DNA of 64,000 bases from Rhododendron vialii (lineage: Eukaryota; Streptophyta; Magnoliopsida; Ericales; Ericaceae): assembly GCF_030253575.1 (NCBI RefSeq), contig NC_080562.1, forward strand, positions 31,265,852 to 31,329,851, written 5' to 3'. The stretch's first letter is position 1; every line of letters starts with the position of its first letter. Positions 58,076 through 64,000 of this stretch are shown here, one piece after another. Below the pieces are notes generated by a model. That model saw only the letters and a list, made by a program, of their open reading frames with translations. It was not told where the DNA came from and did not search any database. The position numbers and the translations under genes are program-made.

Positions 58076-58262
58076 TTACGCAAATAATTTTCCTACCAAT
58101 ATGGATCTTGTTTGATAGATCTCATTGAGATCTTTTAAATGGTGAAAAAAATTGAAAATTTATTTTCCTAGGTGTCGTTCCAGTTTCGTTGTTTACGCAA
58201 ATAATTTTCCTACCAATATGAATCTTGTTTAGTAGATCTCATTAAGATCTTTTAAACGGTAA
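58076..58262. repeat. Two-copy tandem repeat (about 115-bp spacing)
   Basis: The block ACGCAAATAATTTTCCTACC followed by AATATG-ATCTTGTTT and AGATCTCATT-AGATCTTTTA occurs twice in direct order. Confidence 0.85.
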
Positions 58263-59610
58263 AAGAAAATTTAAAAATTATTTTTTATTTTCATTATATT
58301 TAAGTTTGAAATTACATTTATTTTGAAAAAGAAAATTTAAAAAGTTAGCGAAACGGGGCTGACAAGGCCAAGACGCAATTTTACAATAAATCAGCGGGTT
58401 CCAAAATAGCAAGGCCAAAATGCAATTTTTCGGTGCCGAATGAGTATATCCTACGTGGTATCTGTTCGGCACATTCGGACCGTCCAATACATTTTTGGAC
58501 GGCTCGGATTAAAACCATCTCTCTTCTCACATCCCAACACTTTCTCTCTTCTTTTTCTCTCTCCAAATCAAAGCTGTCCAAAAATACAATGGGCGACTCG
58601 GATGTGTCAAACGGACACCACTTGATACCCACCCGCACTGAAAAACATTCCCATAAATCATTAGCCATTGGACACAATATTTTGTTTTGTTTTTGCTTCC
58701 TGATCACCTATCATCTGAGCGAGAACAGATGGAGGGCTCCACCACAGAATATTGTACTAGAACTACTTGGGACGGAAAAGACGAGCCCTTTTTTTTTTTC
58801 CCCTGTAATGCGGTGTATCCCGAGTCAATTTGTACACATCTCAAACTAATCTTTATGGTCCCTTTCATAACCGTTTTACACATTTACATGTGAGAGTGAA
58901 ATGACTGTAAAAGTTATTGACATGAGCAATTGAATATAAAACTTTACGAGAGAGCATACCCCTAAATCGAAGGCCAACTCTTTTAGGTTAAGAAAATGCG
59001 TTTTGTTTATTGGATGGGTCACACAATGGGATTGTGGTTTGTGGGTGCTTAGGTATACATCCAAAAATGTCCTATGAATGCAACCTATACCTTATACAAT
59101 AACCAATGACCCCTGGTCTGGAAGGTAGCCGTTGCGGTCCCTTGTGCATTAATGTCTTTTTGAAATGTTTCCCATGCAGTAATGAATCACGTGAATGTCT
59201 ATATTATACTTGTCACTCTATCACTATTAGGATACTGGACTTAAGAATGACACCCAAGATTTTTCTAACTTAATCCTTTGAAAATGAGAGAACCCAACTT
59301 TTATCCATTTGGGTCTTTCTATCATTTGTTTTGGTCCTTCGGATGTGATGTATCAAATATGATAATTTTGACTTTCTAACCTTCGTCTGACTTAACAACA
59401 GGAGAAATAATCAATTAAAACCTACCGAAGATGAGGTCCATTTAAAACCCCCTTGCTCTGGTGGTTAGGGATTGGTGGTCATTGAGTCTTCCGTTGACTC
59501 TCAATCCTCGCCCCCAAAAAGAAAGTATTTACAATACACTCTTGCTAGCAAAATTTCTCCTAAAATCGCCATAAACATTAAAGCCTTTAATCTTAGTTAA
59601 AGGTTGTTGA
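58263..59610. other. Gap without recognised gene
   Basis: Several short frames in both strands near 58430-58900 overlap one another and have no known motif. I see no convincing gene. Confidence 0.45.
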
Positions 59611-59618
59611 TAAGAATT

Positions 59619-60100
59619 TTTTTTATAGGCCTGAGGGTATATTTTGTTCGATGGAATTAAGGTTGGAATTGAATGATTATTCCAATAGCATACTTAACTA
59701 GTATTAAATAATCGAATGGTCATTCCAAATGAAATCACTATTCATTTTAGCGAAGGAATCGTCATTCCACTAAAACAACAAAGGAATTGCCATTCAATTT
59801 CTTTGACACACCAAATTTACTAGTGTCACTCCAAGATTCACTATTGTCATACCAAAATTACTATAGTCACTCAAAAAATACCAATTCCACACAAAAAAAA
59901 TTACTGTTGCCACTCCAAAATTTACTACTATTACTTTAAAAAATTACTATTATCACATCATTCCATTATGGATGAACATGACTATTCCTATGCACAACCA
60001 AACTTTGGAATGAGGATAGATATTCTAAATTTATTACATCTAATTCCATTCCTCAATTCTATTATATTGTCAATTTTATTCCATCGAACCAAACGTACCT
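59619..60100. mobile_element. hAT-like MITE
   Basis: A 482-bp stretch is flanked by the 8-mer TAAGAATT (59611-59618 and 60101-60108). Near its ends it has the inverted phrases TTTGTTCGATGGAAT and (inverse) TTTGGTTCGATGGAAT. The interior is full of ATTCC/GGAAT words. The left end has about 14 extra bases outside the inverted repeat, so its exact start is uncertain. Confidence 0.6.
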
Positions 60101-60108
60101 TAAGAATT

Positions 60109-61140
60109 GCTCCTAAGATTGACATAAACATGCAAGCCAGTTTATGTAAATCAAACCAAGAAAAAGATAATCTGAAATTTTAATCCCGAGGTCAAAAGGG
60201 TAATAAATATCCATTTCAATGGGCCTTGAAAGGAAAATGGAGCTTTCGGTGGTGATTTTGTCTCTCAGTGTCTATCACACAGATTCCCTCTTAGCAATTG
60301 AATGACAGCTAGGGACCAATTAAAAGAGTGAGAGAGGGAGAAAGGGGGGAAAAAATAAAAGGGCCGCAAACCTTTTTTTCTCACAGCATTATCTTTATTT
60401 TTTCTTAAACAAATTCCCTTTTCGAAAGTTAGTGAAAATTAAGTAACTTTTACGAAAGTTACTTTACTTTGAAAAACAGTATGAAAGTTCGTTGCTTAAT
60501 GCTTACACGCAATGACAAGCTTCCCCTCAAGCCACTAAGTCCCATGTTACGCGTGCCCATGTGTGGCTAGAACGTGAGCGCACAAGAGTTTTTTAAAACT
60601 ATTTCAAGCTACTATTAAAATTTGCACAAACAAAATTTGAAATGCGAACGTAAAGTGAAGATTGAGAGCTAGCAACAAGAGAGGGGAAAAAAAAGAGAGT
60701 AGAGTAGATGAATTAAGTAGGTGACTCAGCTCATGAAGCCTTCAACCGTCAACATTAATTTGTAGAGCAGGTCTCCTATTCCAATAAATTTGTTTACTTG
60801 GGCATGGAGATTCTCTTGAACTTCTTGTCTTTGGTTTGAAATTCGCATTTCGGTTCATCCAAGAATTAGAGTAATTTTCCTATAAGAGAAGATAACCTGG
60901 ACTGCAGAGGTACAGTGATTGCAACTGTCAGTTAACGTTTTTAATGGTGTAGATTTGTTTTGATACTTTTACTGGTAATAATTTTCAACACATCTGACCA
61001 ATTGATTGTCAATATGAACGGTCCAGATTGGACTGTACACCATTCTCTGCAGTCAACTGCACATAAACTGGATCCAAGCTATTATCAAGTGGAAGGATTT
61101 GCTAACTGCTTGTGTTGTGCAAGCATCAGGCTAACCGTTC
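60109..61140. other. Gap without recognised gene
   Basis: AT-rich, no coding motif. Confidence 0.45.
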
Positions 61141-61477
61141 AGCTTAAATAAGCCGAATGGCTTATTTTTTTTGTCCTTATTCAAATTTTTTATGCATTTT
61201 TTAGTTTTTTGTCAATTTTTTGGAGATTATTGCTTTATCATGACGAAAGAAATCTAAAAAGTAAAAGAATACACTCAAAACCTAATTTTTTTGAATAAAG
61301 ACAAAAATAAGACAATGAGCCAATTTTTTTGTCTTTATTAAAAAAAAATTGAATTTCGATCGTAATTTTTTACTTTTTAGATTCCACTTGTCATAAAGAA
61401 GCAATAATCCCCAAAAAACTAACAAATGCGAAAAAAATTTGAATAAGAACAAAAAAATAAGCCAAGTGACTTAGTTA
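61141..61477. mobile_element. Foldback element 1
   Basis: Nearly complete inverted repeat. The left arm runs from AATAAGCC-GAAT-GGCTTATT through GTCCTTATTCAAATTTTTT and GATTATTGCTTTATCATGAC to a centre near 61310, and the right arm mirrors it back to AATAAGCC. It is the diverged sister of foldback element 2. Confidence 0.82.
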
Positions 61478-61484
61478 GCCGTTC

Positions 61485-61846
61485 GTGTTCGAACAAATAA
61501 GCCAAAGTGGCTTATTTTTTTTGTCCTTATTCAAAAAAAAAATCGCATTTGTTAGTTTCTCGTTAATTTTTTGGGGATTATTGCTTCGTCATGACGAGAG
61601 GAATCTAAAAAGTAAAAAATTTAGATCAAAACCTAATTTTTTTGAATAAAGACAAAAAATAAGCCAATAAGCCAATTTTTTCGTCTTTATTAAAAAAATG
61701 GATTTCGATAGAAATTTTTTACTTTTTAGATTCATCTCGTCATGACGAAGCAATAATCCCCAAAAAATTAATGAGAAACTAACAAATGAGAAAAAAATTT
61801 GAATAGGGACAAAAAATAAGCCACTTTGGCTTATTTGTCCGAACAC
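61485..61846. mobile_element. Foldback element 2
   Basis: A 362-bp near-perfect hairpin. It starts GTGTTCGAACAAATAAGCC and ends with the inverse of GTGTTCGGACAAATAAGCC. The inner arms include GGGGATTATTGCTTCGTCAT and its inverse. The outer ends themselves contain a small hairpin, AATAAGCCAAAGTGGCTTATT. Non-coding. Confidence 0.88.
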
Positions 61847-61984
61847 CGATGGAACTGTCCAATCTCCAACAAATACCGTTTGGTTTGCACATCTTATCTT
61901 ATTAATTTATTTGCTTTAGATTATGGACAATTTTATGTCCTGATTTAGACCGAAAATAAAATAATGAGATCAAATAGGACCATA

Positions 61985-62112
61985 CAATGGTCTAACCAAA
62001 TAAGATAAAATAAGACTATAAAATGGTCTAACCAAATAAGGTAAAATAAGACTACAAAATGCATGGTCTAACCAAATATGATAAAATAAGACTATAAAAT
62101 GGTATAAACAAA
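61985..62112. repeat. Minisatellite, about 38-bp units
   Basis: About four units of ATGGTCTAACCAAATAAGAT followed by AAAATAAGACTATAAA. Confidence 0.88.
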
Positions 62113-62171
62113 TAGGCACTCACTATTACGAGGGGAAAGAAGGCTTCTTCCCGGCCGCAACCATGTCACGT

Positions 62172-62201
<30 letters not shown>
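62172..62201. repeat. (TA)n microsatellite
   Basis: Fifteen TA dinucleotides in a row. Confidence 0.95.
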
Positions 62202-62204
<3 letters not shown>

Positions 62205-63519
62205 TAGATAGACGGCAAAATACCACTTGTTTTCATTGAAAATGATCGCAAGATACCATTTAGACCACAAAGTTAAGAAAGATGAATTGTCTTGAATAGG
62301 GGTACTACTTTTGAATGAAAATACTGTTTAGACAACAACGTAAACTTACAAAGAATAGGTTATGGGAAATATCTATAGCCTAGTTTTTAAACAAGAAAGA
62401 ATTGACTACCAATGAGGGGAAAAAGAGAGACAGACATTTGTTTCTTTTTCTTCAACTTGTTTTTTAATATAAGTCAGAGAGTTTTTTAACATTTTCTTCA
62501 ACTTTCTTTTTCATCAGAGGAAATGATTCTCCGTCACAAAAGCCTACCGACGCTGATTCTTTTTAAAAATTCACTAGCCATTTTATTTTGTCATCGTTCT
62601 TTTTGTATTATATATATGGAATTTGAATCTTAAAAAATTAAGACACATTTATGAAAAACTAGACTTTCGAAAGTTATTAGAGTAGTTCTTTTTTGTAACC
62701 AGACTCACCACCATTGTCTTCGCCTCTCAATCAAGAGAGATTATTCAGTGATTTGAGAGACAAACATATGTGGCTTCGGGTTTCTTTTCCGCCACACAGT
62801 ACTAATATAAAATTTATATATTTAGACTCAGCGACACATCAATGTGTAATAGAAAAGAGTCACATCTGAGCATTGTGTAATTGTTCCTCGGTCGGAGAGG
62901 GAATGAGTGTGGGGGATGCTGCCAAACACTTCCTCTAAAAACGGGTGTAGAGTGGCTGATTCTGTTTATCATCTGAATAACTCAACAACTGATGGTTTGA
63001 ATCTTCAAAGAACAATCGACGGCTCGAACCCTTCTCAAATTTGTATACAATCAAATCAAATACGAACTATCCATGCCAAACAAAAATGTTGCTCGGCAAC
63101 ATCCCCTGTCCATCGGAGAGAACCCGTCACGTTTTGATTTTGTTGGTAAAATAACCCGTCACGTTAAGTGAACAAAACCCAAGACAAAACGCTAAAACAA
63201 TGGCGGGCGGGCATTATTTTAAGTCAATTAATTTATTACCGTAAAAAACACTGAAAGCTGCAGCAGTTAATAAAATAGTAAGATCTTGTCCAAAAAAAAA
63301 TAAAAAAGTAAGATATACCTCCATTTAGCATCTCAATTATGCTCGTTAAAACCCATTATTAATACTCTAGTTACTAGTATAACCAGACCTTATTAATAGC
63401 ATCTCCCAAATCACCCCAGTTACGTACTAAACCCTTATCAATGAACAACTAATTACTTTATTAAGCGTGCCTAAGCATTCCGTTCGTAGTATTCCAATCC
63501 CCCTTCAATACTTCTCTAT
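62202..63519. other. Gap without recognised gene
   Basis: No coding motif or repeat family recognised. Confidence 0.45.
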
Positions 63520-63521
63520 TA

Positions 63522-63735
63522 CTCCATCCGTCCCATATTCTTTGTCCGGTTCACAAAACAGAGTGTTAAAAATGATAAATTTTTGCAAGAAAAAATCAAA
63601 AGTTTTTCAACAATTTACTTGATATCAATGAGTATTTTTAATTTGTCAAAAAAGTTTGAATTTTTTCTTGAAAGAATTGTATTATTTTTAACATTCCGTT
63701 TTGCAGACCGGACAAAGAATTCGGGACGGAGGGAG
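63522..63735. mobile_element. Stowaway MITE (Tc1/Mariner)
   Basis: A 214-bp element starts CTCCATCCGTCCCATATTCT and ends with the inverse of CTCCCTCCGTCCCGAATTCT, flanked by TA on both sides. The ends match the well-known plant Stowaway terminal consensus CTCCCTCCGT. The interior is AT-rich and largely self-complementary. Confidence 0.94.
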
Positions 63736-64000
63736 TAGTATTTGCTCTCCACGGGAAACTCAATTTTTTTTTTATTGAGACATGCAATTAAAAAGATTTT
63801 CGAAATTACTGCATATTATCTCTACCGATATAAAATTGCTTTTCATTATTTATGAGGGTGAGGTTGTAATTTTCTCTTTCAATTTTTATAGAAAACAAAT
63901 GACAAAAAGTCTACCAATGCAATTTTGTGTCCGGATCCGTTTGATGCACGTGAACTAGTGCGCATCGAATGGCTAAACACGATACTGTCTGGAATTATGT

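Noticed and set aside
58433-58893. Cluster of overlapping ORFs on both strands
   Set aside because: All are short, mutually overlapping and without conserved motifs; nothing favours any one of them.

Overview
This is nuclear DNA of a flowering plant, most likely a eudicot. Intron-bearing genes, tRNA-Gln genes, a PPR gene, Ty3/gypsy chromovirus relics, solo LTRs, hAT, PIF/Harbinger and Stowaway MITEs, an L1-type LINE and a tRNA-derived SINE all point there. The species cannot be read from the sequence. The window is mostly transposon-derived, with only four host protein genes that look functional and two tRNA genes. All percentages and relative ages below are by-eye judgements.

Region 1 (1-16466) is a fossil bed. 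Two broken copies of a Tekay/Del-like Ty3/gypsy element lie head to head as an imperfect palindrome (arms 2436-8067 and 8107-11394, spacer of about 39 bp). The left arm carries a hAT MITE and a solo LTR that the right arm lacks, so the right arm preserves both empty sites. A second, smaller palindrome at 12970-14190 holds two decayed copies of an unrecognised gene. More LTR relics follow.

Region 2 (16467-40412) holds the host genes. There is a small conserved tail-anchored membrane protein (16815-17000, -), a six-exon Mpv17/PMP22-family membrane protein (18973-23151, -), a tandem duplication of tRNA-Gln plus a PPR gene (copy 1 dead at 25231-27062; copy 2 intact at 29115-31079, resembling Arabidopsis At1g03560), and four-exon mitochondrial lipoyl synthase LIP1 (35152-39607, -). 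MITEs and a solo LTR sit in promoters, introns and intergenic gaps.

Region 3 (41178-54937) holds a long solo LTR, a second hAT MITE, and the most unusual object in the window: a 9.6-kb PIF/Harbinger (Pong-like) DNA transposon at 45307-54937 bounded by imperfect 16-bp terminal inverted repeats and TTA target duplications. It encodes a DDE transposase and a Myb/SANT-like protein on the + strand. It also holds a 2.7-kb G/T-skewed repeat array, a small ORF combining an RNase H1-type hybrid-binding domain with a C-terminal membrane anchor, and a second, shorter Myb/SANT-like gene on the opposite strand. I do not know of a described element with this layout.

Region 4 (54938-64000) has no recognisable host gene. 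It contains a SINE with a 16-bp target duplication, LTR-like sequence, local duplications, a hAT-like MITE, two adjacent foldback elements and a Stowaway MITE.
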